Assembly (NCBI RefSeq): GCF_009905375.1 | Contig: NC_133653.1 | Location: 63,275,414-63,339,413 of the forward strand | Direction: 5' to 3' | From: Apium graveolens | Lineage: Eukaryota; Streptophyta; Magnoliopsida; Apiales; Apiaceae | DNA: 64,000 nt | Shown here: in pieces, positions 1 through 11,984 of the stretch | How positions within the stretch are numbered: position 1 is the stretch's first letter | Layout of the letters: each line of letters begins with the position of its first letter | Program-made: the position numbers and the translations under genes | The notes under the pieces: generated by a model | The model's input: the letters and a program-made list of their open reading frames with translations, nothing else | Databases searched by the model: none | What the model was told of the DNA's origin: nothing

Positions 1-2689
1 CACCACTGACCCACTGTAGTCATTCATTTTCCATGAAATATTAATAACTAACCATACGGAGTCCATACATCTCGTATCTAATTCTCCTAAGGAGTTAACA
101 TAACCACCAATCACAATTCATGAAGAACACTCCAAACTCTGACGTACCTTCATGACATGAAGCAGATAAAAGTGCAGAAGAGTTTCAATCAAAGCAACGA
201 TAGCAGGTTAATACCATTTTTAATCATATTCCTTAAATAGAAGACTTAACTCAAAGGTTCGTCTAGTCCTTTTGGAAACATGGTCCTGGCTTATCCCAAG
301 ATAGGACCTCCTAAGATAGATAGCCCGTTCATGGCGATTACACGAATTAAACTTTTACCAACTACTATTACGGTTGGATATTGCACAGTCATCAGAAGGA
401 ATGTCAATCTTCCAAACCATAATTTAACTTTCACATTTTTAACCATCATCACTGTATTCTTTTGGCACATGCGCCTATAATTATCCTCTTACCTTTAAAG
501 TGTCGGCCACCTCTTTGGCCTTTCCTGATAGTAAAATTTCCTTACATTCAATGTCACTTTAACCATCTCCAAATAAATTTTCTACCTTATTTCAATCACA
601 GCTTATGTGAAAATGCTTTCCTTAAAATCTGATGAGTAAAAAAAAAATCACCATTTTTCCATAAGTTATTGCCTCAGTCTTTAGAGGTTAATCACTGTCA
701 TGACTGACTCTCAATCATAATTAGAACATCTTTTATCTTAAGTCCTAATTGCCCTGAATAATTTCGACCATTACTGGTTCGATCCATACTTTCTCGTGGT
801 TTAACACGTGCCCCACTTGGCAACATTATAATTACGTCATATTTCCTTTATCAACATTTCTATTCTTGAAAATTTTGAATATTACCTTTCTCCTTGTAAA
901 ACCTCTAAGGTTATCCTTCAATCGTTCCTCCTGTATTCCCTAGATACAGGGCATATTAAAATACCATTTACTATTACTAGAACCATTGTCTATATACTTC
1001 TGAAAAATTTCTCCACTGATTCTTAAAGGTTGTTGCTACATTAACCCTTTCCAAATCATACTGTCAAAACTCATACTGTCCCTATTAAGGGTGAAATTCC
1101 AACCTTTATGCATTCCCCTAGGATTCATTTTAAGTTACCGATGTTCTATCCTTAATTCCACCTTTAAAAGGTACCTGCATCCTTCCATGGATAAATCAAG
1201 TCATATATCCCTGATAAGGGTGTCTTATTCAATCATTCCCACCTCGATAGTCTATACCTAACTTCATAATAGCATCCTTATTCAAATTGAGGTCAATCCA
1301 TATGGCCTCCAAAAGATAACAATGGTAATCCACTTTTATTTCTCGATTTGGTAATGATAACATGGATGTTCTGGAAGATATTGGTCATGTTCAACGTGAA
1401 CTTCTTCTTAATAATTCCTTATTTACTTTTGTTGTTTATCTCAACAGTCATCTCAATGTTGGGATATCTTTCATATCTGGCGTCTCCCTTTCTGGGTATC
1501 ATGCCACCGGTCTTACACTTTACCTTCTTGAAGGTCACTTCCTTCACCCAATTTTCTTAATTTCTTACTTTCTTGTCTCCTCAGTCTATCCGCGTCTCAT
1601 TATTTATCCTTCGAATTATCTCAAGGTTTCCTCGAATCTTCCCAACTTACAGGGGATAAAATATATGTATCTCTTATACCTTCAACCATCAATTTAACTC
1701 ATGGTGAATCACTCTCATCCGGACGATTACCTACTTTTCTATTTCTATTTCTATGAGTCTTTAGGGTTTCCTCATACCCAACTCCCTTATCATTCCTCAA
1801 ACTCTCTTGCCTTTATATTCCTTTCTCTTATCGTTATTTCATGAACCAACACAACATAAGCATTGATTTCAAACATCCCGTCATTCTGGATTCGTGTCTT
1901 CAGAACGAATCTTGATAACTTTTACAACTTAGATTCATAATTCATCATACTCGTCTGCCTTTGTTCTGGCTCTTAAGCTTTTACACTATCTCCATAACCT
2001 TGAGAAGTACTTTCCTGAAAACAATTGGCTGAACTTTAATCAGTTTATTATAATCTCTTGCTCCGTGCCTTCCTTGGCCTTTCACCAGCGGGTGGTCTCT
2101 CTCTTAGGAGGGTAAGTGACAAAACAGTCTTTTGTGGTTCGTCAATCATTTAGAATCTCAAATGATTCATCTATTTCCTTTAGCCAGGCTCTTGCCTCGA
2201 TTGGGTCAGCTTGTTCCTTGGAACTCTGAGAGCTTAGCGACTTAAAGGTCATGAAAGAATTTCCCACCGCACTGTCTCCTCAGGGTGGTGGTTGGGGATA
2301 ATAGTCTAAGTTCTCTTTAGACAGGTCCATGAATTGCCGTATAGGGGTACCATCTCGGGTCTCCTGTCCTTACTCGACTTTTGTTTCCTCAGTCTAAATA
2401 TTTCTTCCTACTCCCCATAATTGGGGTCATCTTACATAATTTAAATCCTCATTTTCCACTTCATCATGTTATGGGTTCCTTTTGTCTTGGTGGCAACCTC
2501 CCTGACTATCACGTTCAGGGTTTGCTCTAACTCTTATTCCTCAAACTAGCTTTCATCTAAGATTTCATCTTTAAGCTCTTAAACCTTTGGAACCCAAATT
2601 CTATAGGAATACCTCATTATTCCCTTATCATCTCTCTCGGTATTAATCTCATACCTATTTGTTGGCTCTCTGCCTTCATTCATCACTTT

Positions 2690-3380
2690 TACTGGCACAA
2701 TATGTTCTTTTCCAATACTTCGGGCTGTATTGCAATCTCAAACAGCTTTTCGGTACCGGCTCCGGTTACCTTCACTACTATTTCCATTTTCTCAAAATCT
2801 CTTATAAACTCTCCAAAAGACATTATCATCTTGAGTCTCTCCTTTTTACTAAGGGCATCAGCCACCATATTGGCTTTCCCCGAATGATAAAGAATCTCCC
2901 AATCATAATTCTTGATTAGCTCTAACCGCCTCCTCTGGCGTATGTTGAGCTCTTTCTACGTAAGAATGTACTAGAGCTCCTATGGTTTGTGAATCTCACA
3001 CTTCTCTCCATACAAGTAGTGCCTCAAATCTTTAGGGCAAAACTATTGCCACGAGCCTAAGCTCATGGGTGGGGATATCGAATTTTAAATTCCCTTAATT
3101 GTCTTGACGCAGACGCGATTATCTTGCTGTGCTATATAAGAAGCACCCTAATTCCTTATGCGAAGCGTCACTTACAAATCACAAAATCTCATTTTCCATC
3201 CGGCAACGCCAACATAGGGAACGTCACCAACCTTTGCTTCGGTTCTTAAAAGTTGTTCTCGCATTTCTCTGTCCATTCGAACTTCTCAGTCTTACGAGTA
3301 AGCCGCGTTAAAGGGGCTACTATCTTTACAAACTTGAACGAACCTCTGGTAGTGACCGGCCAATCCTACCTCTGGTAGTT
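2690..3380 (-). pseudogene. RT-RNase H fragment of element A
   Basis: Conceptual minus-strand translation gives pieces typical of the end of the gypsy reverse transcriptase and the following RNase H: a stretch reading KFEWTEKCENNF, then LPDGK, then ASRQLREFKIRYP, interrupted by stops. In intact elements this part copies genomic RNA to DNA and degrades the RNA strand. Here the upstream palm with its catalytic aspartates is absent and the frame is broken, so the piece is inert. It follows the gag-like stretch directly, which shows an internal deletion of roughly 2 kb relative to a normal chromovirus. Confidence 0.65.
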
Positions 3381-3792
3381 GCCCTAACCATGGTCATCAA
3401 TTCCTCAGTGGTCCTTTATTCATTCTTGTCAGGATCCTCCATGGGATCCTCCTCAGCAACTATCCCTTCTAGGACAACATCCTCAACCGCTACATCCTCA
3501 ATATCAACATCATCCGGTCCTGCGTTAGGACGCTCTATCGGATCCACAATCCGATCTCCAATTAGTAATAAAACATCATCGCGCTGTTGCTCCTCAACCT
3601 CAGGGTTCGGAGTCTCGCTACCATATACGATAACGAACTACGCTCCTATCGCTACATTTATAAGGGTTCCCATAAGGGTTTTAACTGTCACTACTACGTT
3701 AGGTAGTCCGACTATGAACATGGCAAGAGTTCTTATTATCTTAGTGAACTTATTATCTTAACGTCCCATCATCTCCGAGGTTTATAACGCTT

Positions 3793-3805
3793 GGCTCTGA
3801 TACCA
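3793..3805 (-). promoter_or_regulatory. Primer binding site of element A (initiator Met-tRNA type)
   Basis: The minus strand reads TGGTATCAGAGCC four bases after the LTR end (LTR ends ...GTTACA at 3810). This is the standard plant initiator-methionine tRNA primer site, so the LTR at 3810-8181 is the 5' LTR of an element running toward lower coordinates. Confidence 0.9.
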
Positions 3806-3809
3806 TTTC

Positions 3810-6800
3810 TGTAACACCCCCAGATCCGGGGTCGGGGATCCGGGTCGTCACGAGTTCCATTTCCCTTAATAATATCCAATCTTAATAATTACTCAACTAC
3901 TCTGCACTGTGACCCCACAATAAACACACACACCACACGTTATAGTCTCAGAGATGAACATCCAAAAAAAATAATCACAAGTCCTTATATTCCACAATTA
4001 TCTGCCAATACACCTTAAAAGGTTTCTGAATAAATTTACATTTCTTTGCCATTATTACAATTCATAAATATACATAATCTGATATATCAAAAGTTGAAAG
4101 CCTAGCCTATTGGTAGTTCCTACCTCAGCTATGGCGGCATCAGTGCTTCTAGAAAACTGCGGAACGTCTCCTAACCTCTTGCGAATCGGGAGCTTGGTCC
4201 GGTTCATCTTGTCTATCTGATGTTGTGTGATGAAAGAAGAAAGCAAGGGTGAGCAGCAAGCCCACCAAAATAATATGTATAATGATTAACAATATATGAG
4301 CCTTCTCATAGTACTCATGAAAGTCTTGGTCAAAAGAAATGAACCAAGTTGATATCTTAATGCGATGAAGTTGCAAAATATTCAGTATATATATATATAT
4401 ACATATATACTTTTCAAAATATTGGAAGTCCTCTTCCATGCACAATATACACAAAGTCCCAGTGTATAACTGTATAAAAAAAAATATCGTTGCAAGGTGA
4501 TCTCATATATCTAACCTTGTCTCAACGTTTTTCTGAAAATCTTTGTCATTCATAAGACAATTATTAATTAGATATAAGTTTAAAAGATGAAGTTACAAGA
4601 TACCCCAATATACTTATATCTTTCCCAAATACTACTTGAACTACCACCGTTCAAGTTATAATTAGCTTCAAAAGTTCATCACATAGATGAGACTATAAGG
4701 CAAGATTTGAATAGATTAAATCTTTAAAATATTATCAAAATAAAATGAAGTTACGAGATACTTCATTTGATGTAAACATCATTTTGAAAACTTGACCCTG
4801 CCAACACTCAACAATCGCCCAACCGTAGCCTTTCTATCGAAGTGCTCTGGGTAGTGTTGCAGAAATATCCAATTGGATGATGAACTCATTACGGGAGTTT
4901 GCCGCGCCAGGAAGACCACTTACGATGATCAGTCGTAGTAGTGCAACCCCACCATTTTCTACATGTAGAGGAGAACCTGTCGGATTTACTTGTCAACCGA
5001 ACACTGAACTCCTAAGGAATGGACCGCCTTAGCGGAACTTCCAGGCCATTTGGGCCAATATAATAAGGCTGGGCCGGCGCCACTCGACCACTTACGCCAC
5101 TCCTAGTTCAGATGAAATCCATGACTCTGAAACGTAAAGCTCGTTCCCCCTTTCCCCAAGTAGAAACTTGTTGATACGGCTCCACCAAGAAGTCGTACCT
5201 AGTTGGAAAGGAAAACTCACCGATATTTCCCAGGCGATGCCTGTTAATGGATTAACTTGTTCCAAGAATTTTACTTCCCGAATATTGGGTAAGTAATCAA
5301 AAACTCTTTTACCAAGACAGCAACCTTGTTGCGAATATAAAACACACCACCGAGCCGGATCCCCCAGGTTTTGAGCGAGTATTTAAATCCCCTTTTTAAA
5401 AGGAAGATCTTAAATATAAAAATAGTTTTGGGATCTGCTCTAACTTTTGAAAATCATTTTAAAGACTCGAAAACACTTTAAAGAGTGTTTGGAGTAAAAC
5501 TGATTTAATGAAGTAAATCAGTCCCCAGAATATTTAGAAAATGTCTGAATATTATTATTTAAATAATATTCCCATAAAAGATAATCTTTATAAAATAATT
5601 GAAGTAGAAGTATTAAAACTTATACTTGAAATTAATAGCAAATAATCAAAGATATACTTATACGAAAGTAATATCTTTATTTGAATAATCAAAAATAAGT
5701 TTGATTATCGACACCTTATTCTTTAATAAAATAAAGAATATATCTCAGCAAATAATCGGAGTCATAGATCCTCAAATGAATATTCAAATAATATTCAATA
5801 AATAAAATAAGCTGAGTCATAATACCTCGAATGAATATTATAAATAATATTCATTAAATAAAATAAAGGAGTCATACATCCTCAAATGAATATTTAAGTA
5901 ATATTCAATAAATAATATAAAGGAGTCATACGCCTTCGAATAATATTCGAAATAATATTCAATAATAAAATAAAGTTAAAGTTATCGAATAAACCTTATT
6001 CGATTAATAGTTTTGAAAACTATGACCATATATATATATATAAGTATATATATATATATTTATATCCATATATACAAAATCTAGTCGGGATCCTCGACTC
6101 CCGGTTTTAGAAAATATTTCCACCTTTGGGTCCCTATACTAAGGGTATATGCAAATTACCGCTATCCTCTAGCATAGGTATTATCAACAATTATATATGG
6201 AAAGAATACGAAACAGGCATGCATATATATTCCATATCAGCATGCTTCAATATATCGCAAAATTTGCTAATTAACCAACATGCATCTATCACAGATAATG
6301 CATATACATATATACATCACAACAACAGTATAACGGGTAGAAAACTTGCCTGAGCGACTTGGGGGTTACGAATGGCTCTGGACGAGTTTGGTAACCTATA
6401 AGCAACAAGTAAGTTGGAATTAAACCAAAGTCACTTGTAAATCTATACTTTAACTAACTTAGACTCTAACGCTTGTTTTGCGCTTACTGACTCGCTTAAG
6501 TCACTCGAGTAGCCTCGGCTCCACCATTTTTAATAATTTAACCTTTACGAGTTTTAAAGCGATTCCCTCGCGAGTGTCTTACCAACTACCTAACACACTT
6601 ACCATAAATGTTTCTTACCCCAATTAGTCATTTAAGGTCTTTAACCAAGGTTTCAAAGTAAGACGAGGGGAAATGTTTCGTTCGCGAAATGCCGTTACTT
6701 AAAACGGTCGTTTCTCCTAAACCGTGCATCGGAATCGAACGAACTACATATCAAAACGAAGCTCGTAACATGAGCTATCTAAACATGGCAGTTGTCATAA

Positions 6801-8181
6801 TCTAGCAGGGGGTTCTCGGGTCCTAATGTTGTGCACAAAAACAGTCCAAAGAAAATCGGACGTTACGACGGCTATGTTTACGCGATTACCAATATTTATA
6901 CCACTCCAATTCTTTACCAATTCACTACAAACCACCCAAACATCATCAATACATCAAACACAACTTATATCAAGGCAAAGTCAGTCCATAATCTCAAGGT
7001 TTTCCAACTTATTCAACCGCAAACATGATCTACTAACCATAACTTAAGATTCATTAACCATTAACCAAGATTCATATCCAAAATCACCACAAATCCAACC
7101 AAACTATCTAACATACATGGATCTTGCTATACATACATGGATATTTCTATATATACATTAATCCATCCATAAACTCATCAAAACTCAAAGTTCAAACTAT
7201 AAGTTAAAGGTGAAAGTTGTTTATACCTCCTTGAAGCTTCCTAACACAACCCAAGAGCTTTGAATGCCTAAAAGAACCTTGATCCTTGCTTGTATAACCT
7301 TAATCTTTCATAAAATTTCAAGAAAACTAAAGTTATTTCTTGAAGGTTACTATTCACCATCTTCTTCCTTGATTTATTGGAAGAGATTGTGAAGGAATTA
7401 GGAGCTTAAACTTATAGCATATCCATATCTATGTACAAGGAAGCTTAGATAATTACCTTGTGATTTAACAATGCTTGGAACTTGATTTTTGAAATTCTTG
7501 CCCTTGAAAAAGATGAAAAACCGAGAGCAAGATGATGAGAATGAAATGATTTTGTGTTTTTTGATTTGTTTGGCTTAGCTTGGTTGTTTTTTGTTTTGTT
7601 TTTGGTTAATTACCTTAATAACCTTATATTTGTGTGGTTATAAACCAACCACACCTCCTCCTTCCCTATGTCATGCTTACATCACATTGCTATGTCATCC
7701 TCTCTTCCTTGTCCTCTTCTCATTGGTTGGGTGACATCACTTCCTCTAATCCCTTTGCTTAACTTCCTAATTGTTTGCCTAATGACCGCTGATCTGTTAT
7801 ACGGTTCGCTTAACTTTCGTTTTCGTTTATCGTTTGAGGGATCATACCCGGGATCTTATTACTTAGGTTCCCTTAACCTTTCTCAATATATTATATTCCT
7901 TTTATGATCCTCTCATATAATCCTTTAATTTAAATCCTTTTTATCCTGTTACCTTATACTCAATTCTCTCCGTATCTAGTGGATTTCCGGGAAAAATCAA
8001 AGTGTTCGGATTTGGATTCTGACGATCTTTACATACACTTATATCCCATATAAAGTACTAATAAAATCTCAGAATATCCATATCAGAACCCCTACATAGT
8101 GTGGCATGAAAAGTTTTCTCATTCAGCAAAAACACTATTCATAAGGGTTTCAAAAATTTCCCAAAAATTGGGGTTATTACA
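3810..8181 (-). repeat. 5' LTR of element A, 4.37 kb
   Basis: On the minus strand it begins TGTAATAACCCC (8181) and ends GGGGGTGTTACA (3810), the usual TG...CA. It aligns with 55924-60175 over most of its length. Contents seen: (TA)n tracts near 4387 and 6030; a block of about four 60-bp tandem repeats (about 5750-5960, unit containing GGAGTCATA...CCTC and AATATTCA); and a segment at about 4770-5280 that does not match the other LTR. No real gene lies in it; the short open frames are not supported by any recognisable protein. At 4.4 kb the LTR is unusually long for a chromovirus. Confidence 0.88.
5750..5960. repeat. About 60-bp tandem repeats inside LTR A (4 copies)
   Basis: Successive units share GAGTCATA, CCTC, GAATGAATATT and AATATTCAATAAATAA. 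The matching part of LTR B (about 57695-57970) has about five units, so the array has changed copy number between family members. Confidence 0.7.
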
Positions 8182-8449
8182 GTGATCACGGGTTTTTACA
8201 ATAGTTTGGGGACCCAATCTAGGCCCATGCTCGATGCAGCTTCTGGAGGCGCTTTGTGGACCAAAAGCTATACTGAAGCCTATAATCTTACTGAAACTAT
8301 GGCTGCAAATGAGTATGAAACCCAACTCAAAGGATGATGCCTGGGAAGGTAGCAGGTATTCTGGAAGTTGATACAGCTACAGCTATTACAGCGCAGCTCC
8401 AAGCGCTGTCTATGAAGGTCGATTCTTTAGCCAACTATCACTACACCAT
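8182..8449 (+). pseudogene. Athila-type gag fragment (left copy)
   Basis: The plus-strand translation is close to residues in the last third of the gag of E1 (SRPMLDAASGGALW, then a conserved KSY.EAY...ANEY segment), followed by the words KVAG.LEVD and SMKVDSLANY in a shifted frame caused by a one-base loss near 8321. Gag forms the particle of the retrotransposon; this piece has neither start nor end. It abuts LTR A on one side and stops abruptly at CACTACACC on the other. It overlaps in content by about 155 bp with the start of E2 at 18323, at roughly 90 percent identity by eye, so the two pieces come from different copies. Confidence 0.8.
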
Positions 8450-10358
8450 AGATTGGCTATTGCAACCACATCTCTAAAACTTTGTCAAAAAATGTTGCAA
8501 ATGAGAGTATTTGATATATGTATTGCAAGGACTTTTAAAAGCGTTGCCAATGATATTGAAAAAATGAAAGGAGTTAAAAACTAGCATTTTATTGTAATAA
8601 ATTGCTTAAGATGTAACAATAGGTCCAAATTTCGGGGCCAACGTATTGGCGGGCTTCCGAAATATTTCAGATAAAACTTTTGCCAGGCTAACCAAAATTA
8701 ATAAAGACAATGATACAAAAAAACAACATAATAACACACGCCTTGACCACTACCTCATGACACAAGAACGATTAGAGAGAGAAAAAAAATTCAAACCGGC
8801 AGAAAATTCAAGATCTAGGAAAAATCAAGATATAAATATTGAGCTCGAGAAGAAGGTTTAAGCTTCAAAATGGAAAATCATCGACCTCAAAATACTTTCC
8901 CCCAAATTGATCGTGTATGTTCTTCTTTGTTCAAATAACTATTTTGAAATCTTAATTAGTTTGTTTGTCATGTTCAAATCTTATTTCTTGTCCTTAAATT
9001 AAAAAATTTCAATTATTAATTAGTGTTCTCATGTTTTTATTTTAGTTATTTGTGTTCAACTTAATGTAAATTTGAGTAGTGCTTTGTTCTTATGTTTGAT
9101 TTTTTTTTATAATAGGGAATTTATGAGCTTCATATGCTCTTATATTTTCTTGTACTGAGTTTCTCAATTTGGGGTTTTTATGTAATTTGGAATTTCATGA
9201 GATTATTGATTATTTAATCGAGACTCAGTTACGAGATAATTGAGTTTATAATGGATTTTTGAGATTTTATAATTTAGATTTTGTAATAGTTTTAATTGGT
9301 GATGTATGATTTTAGGCTCTGTAACTTTATAGAGTAGCAGGACTTGGTTTGAGGGTATATGTGAGCGCTGTTTATGCTATATTTATGATGATTATATTTA
9401 TCCGTCGATGAACTTCTCATAAGCATCAGCTTAAAGGCAAAGACTTAAACGAGTATAGCACTTATCTTTGTATATGGTCAGATTGGAACCATAAAGACTT
9501 GTACGATGCAAGGTGAAGGAAGAAAAGATAGGGTCTGCTTGTTTTTGGAATTAAATAATTGTATGTGTTTGCTAAAGATAGATAATCTATTTAAGCCACT
9601 CAACCAAAACCTTTAAGACAACTGGTACATCAATATAGTACCAAAGCTTTGGTTTGAAAAAAGTGGTGAATTTACAACTTAATAGAGATTACATGTATGT
9701 GTCAGTCACCATGTCTTAATTTGTTTTTTTATTTGTAGAAGGGAGGCATACATATGGATACAGGGGTAGCTCTTATGGAAAATGGCAAAGGGGATGTGGT
9801 GGATTAAGGCCTTGAGGGGGAGGTAATATATAATGTAGATGAAAACAAAATTGAATTACCCTATCCAAATATACAATTTACATTTATAGTTATGCAATAA
9901 GTATATAGCTTAAGGCTATATACTTAAGGCTTAACTATGAGATGATAAAATATGATATGGTACATATATATATTAAAATAATATATTATTACATAAAAAA
10001 ATTAATAATATCTATAAATTTGCTCGATTGGCGCATTTATAGTTTTCGCCAATCCTTCAAGAAGGATTGGCGATGTGGTGGCTAACACCAACACTGACTC
10101 TGCCCGGTGGTGGTACTGGCGTTCTTTCTTCGGGGGTTGATGGGGTTGTTCTTCATAATAGATGTCATCTTGTTTTACCTTCCTCTTGTAAGAAGTACAA
10201 GTAAGTTCTAGATGGCAGTTATGAATAATTAAAAGCAACTGCTAAGTAGCTAAGTAGTAACAGAGTGATATTAATGATTAATATGATCACTTTGTGTAAT
10301 TAGTAAATTATATTATTGCCTTGTGTTCTTCAACCCATTAGAAGACTGAAAATTATAT
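8450..10358. mobile_element. Possible left part of a CACTA (En/Spm-like) DNA transposon
   Basis: The junction inside the gag fragment reads CACTACACC, followed by subterminal TTGCAA/TGTTGC words, the style of CACTA transposon ends. The counterpart, rich in the same words, is at 17457-18322 beyond the inserted E1. No transposase could be recognised. The open frames at 8646-8861 and 10002-10238 (minus) resemble nothing I know. The right-hand TAGTG terminus is not found, so the element is truncated or the call is wrong. Confidence 0.35.
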
Positions 10359-10660
10359 TGATAAGTGGATTTTATATCCACTTGGAATGCTTTATTACAA
10401 GCTTAAATTGGTGTTTTGGACTCAAGTTGTTGGTATTTTGATGTGTTTTTGTGTTATTGCATTTCAGGTATCAGTTAAATGAAGAAAAGAGCTTTTAAAG
10501 GAAATATGATGAAAAGTGATCAGAATTGGAAGCCAAGTCCATTTTCAAGTTGTAGAGAATCTCGTTAGTTTCGCGTGGGCAGTTGAATCGCCTAATTCTG
10601 ACGAGTAGAACTCAAGTTATGACCAAAAGAAGATTCATCAGAAATATTCCCAGTCAGTAG

Positions 10661-10737
10661 CTGAGCGCCCGCTCAGCAGAGCTGAGTGGCCGCCCAGGAG
10701 CTGAGCGCCCGCTCAGGAGAGCTGAGCGGCCGCTCAG
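10661..10737. repeat. GC-rich palindrome array in the E1 5' LTR
   Basis: There are four units about 20 bp apart. Units 1 and 3 read CTGAGCGCCCGCTCAG, unit 4 reads CTGAGCGGCCGCTCAG (a perfect 16-bp palindrome), and unit 2 is degenerate. They lie upstream of the TATA box, hence in the promoter part of the LTR. The 3' LTR has about six units (16238-16345). Confidence 0.85.
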
Positions 10738-10821
10738 GGCGCGGCTGGTCGCTGATTTCGCTGAAAAAGCTTTTTTTGAGTGGAATTTGACGATTTTAAG
10801 GGTCCAGGTCCACTAGGGGCG

Positions 10822-10829
10822 TATATATA
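10822..10829 (+). promoter_or_regulatory. Likely TATA box of the E1 LTR promoter
   Basis: TATATATA lies in the middle of the LTR, about 85 bp after the palindrome array. The same order of palindromes then TATA recurs in the E2 LTR and inside E2. Confidence 0.55.
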
Positions 10830-11854
10830 CTTAAAAAAAAGGGTTTTCATCATCCGGGAAGATTGGGATACCAAGGAGAAGATCTAGAAGCACAGAACAA
10901 CTCCGAAAAAGAAGATCTTGTTTTTAACTTGTGATTCTTTGAATTAGTTATAACTTTGGATGCTCATTTTCGTTCTTGTTGAACCTAGATCTCGTTTATT
11001 CGTACTTTAATTATTATTCAGTTTATTAAGACCTTGTTTATACCATGCTTTCATGGGAACCCATGTGACGATGAGTTCGATTATGGGCTAATCATTGTCA
11101 TGGGGTTCTAGCGGATTTACTTATGGAATTTAATAGTTAATTGTTTTGATATCTTGGTGTGTGGTGATTGATTGATATCCTAGTCTTGGTTGTGCTTATT
11201 CGTCTTATGTGCGTAGCTAACATATAATATAGTGTTTTAATCTCTATTGAAGCGACAGTGAATATAGAAGTTTAGAACTTGCCATGCTAGCATAGGTTCA
11301 TGTATTTGTTATGCATGATTCGTAGGTAACTCTAACCGTTTTACTTGCCCTATGTAATCATTATGGATAACTTGTGCTTAAACCGTTATGTTGTCAAATT
11401 CTATAGACATATAGGGTCTCAATATAATTGGTGTATATTCAGCTTCTATCTCTTTTATGGATGTCTGGTAGAATGGTACTCGTGCAACGAAAGTTGGCGT
11501 ATATCAGTTTCGCGTTATCTGATTAGTGTCCTCACCATCACATGCAAAGGTTAAGAACGAGAAGGCTATTGAATGAAGTAGTAATGAAGGTAGAATCCCA
11601 TGTTTATCATATATAGTAATTCAACCTCAATTCTCTTAGTTAATGTTATTTAGTATAATCTCTTAGTTTAATCAAAACCCAATTTGTTATTTGTCTTAGC
11701 ATTGAGCGATAACCATACATTGTTGCATAGGTGCATAAATTAAACTTAACCTAAACCAGTCTCTGTGGGAACGAATCTGATTTATATCTTATACTACTTG
11801 CGAACGCGTATACTTGCGTGAATATTAGCGTGTATTTTCGCCCTAACAAATTTT

Positions 11855-11872
11855 TGGCGCCGCTGCCGGGGA
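11855..11872 (+). promoter_or_regulatory. Primer binding site of E1 (Asp-tRNA type)
   Basis: TGGCGCCGCTGCCGGGGA starts six bases after the LTR end. It fits the 3' end of plant tRNA-Asp with one mismatch, which is typical of Athila/Tat elements. Confidence 0.85.
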
Positions 11873-11984
11873 CTCGGTGTTAATTATTAGTTTATGTGCT
11901 TGTCGTCAGTGGTCGTTAAAGTTCAGTGACTCGGATTCTTTTACTTTCATGGTTTATTTGTTTGTGTTTCAGGTACTCATTACT

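Larger units (their letters stand above)
1..3809 (-). mobile_element. Internal region of chromovirus element A (Ty3/gypsy, Tekay/Del-like), degenerate
   Basis: Read on the minus strand from the primer site at 3805 downward, this is the 5' part of the internal region of a Ty3 element. An acidic, D/E-rich gag-like stretch lies at about 3760-3380. It runs directly into the end of a reverse transcriptase and an RNase H (about 3380-2690, with RT-RH connection words such as APLTRLTRKT and the ending GTEKLFEIAIQPEVLE). The rest of gag, the protease and most of RT are therefore missing. Many stops and shifts are present. Below about 2650 I recognise no clear protein domain, although this part is shared with element B (1-2100 matches 61909-64000). 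The family assignment rests on element B's integrase end. The 3' end lies outside the window. No function is expected. Confidence 0.75.
10359..11848 (+). repeat. 5' LTR of E1 (1490 bp)
   Basis: It starts TGATAAGTGGATTTTATATC and ends CGCCCTAACA. A GC-rich array of four palindromes (10661-10737) lies about 85 bp upstream of a TATATATA box at 10822-10829. The start of the 3' LTR has lost about 17 bases relative to this copy. Confidence 0.88.

Noticed and set aside
1362..1697. Plus-strand open frame of 111 codons, conserved as a 120-codon frame at 63267-63629
   Set aside because: Conservation is explained by both being copies of the same chromovirus interior; hydrophobic chance frame, no known protein, opposite strand to the element.
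3390..3761. Ser/Thr-rich plus-strand open frame
   Set aside because: Shadow of the acidic gag-like frame on the minus strand of element A.
10002..10238. Minus-strand open frame of 78 codons in the CACTA-like part
   Set aside because: No recognisable domain, no splice or codon support; could be a captured exon but cannot be shown.
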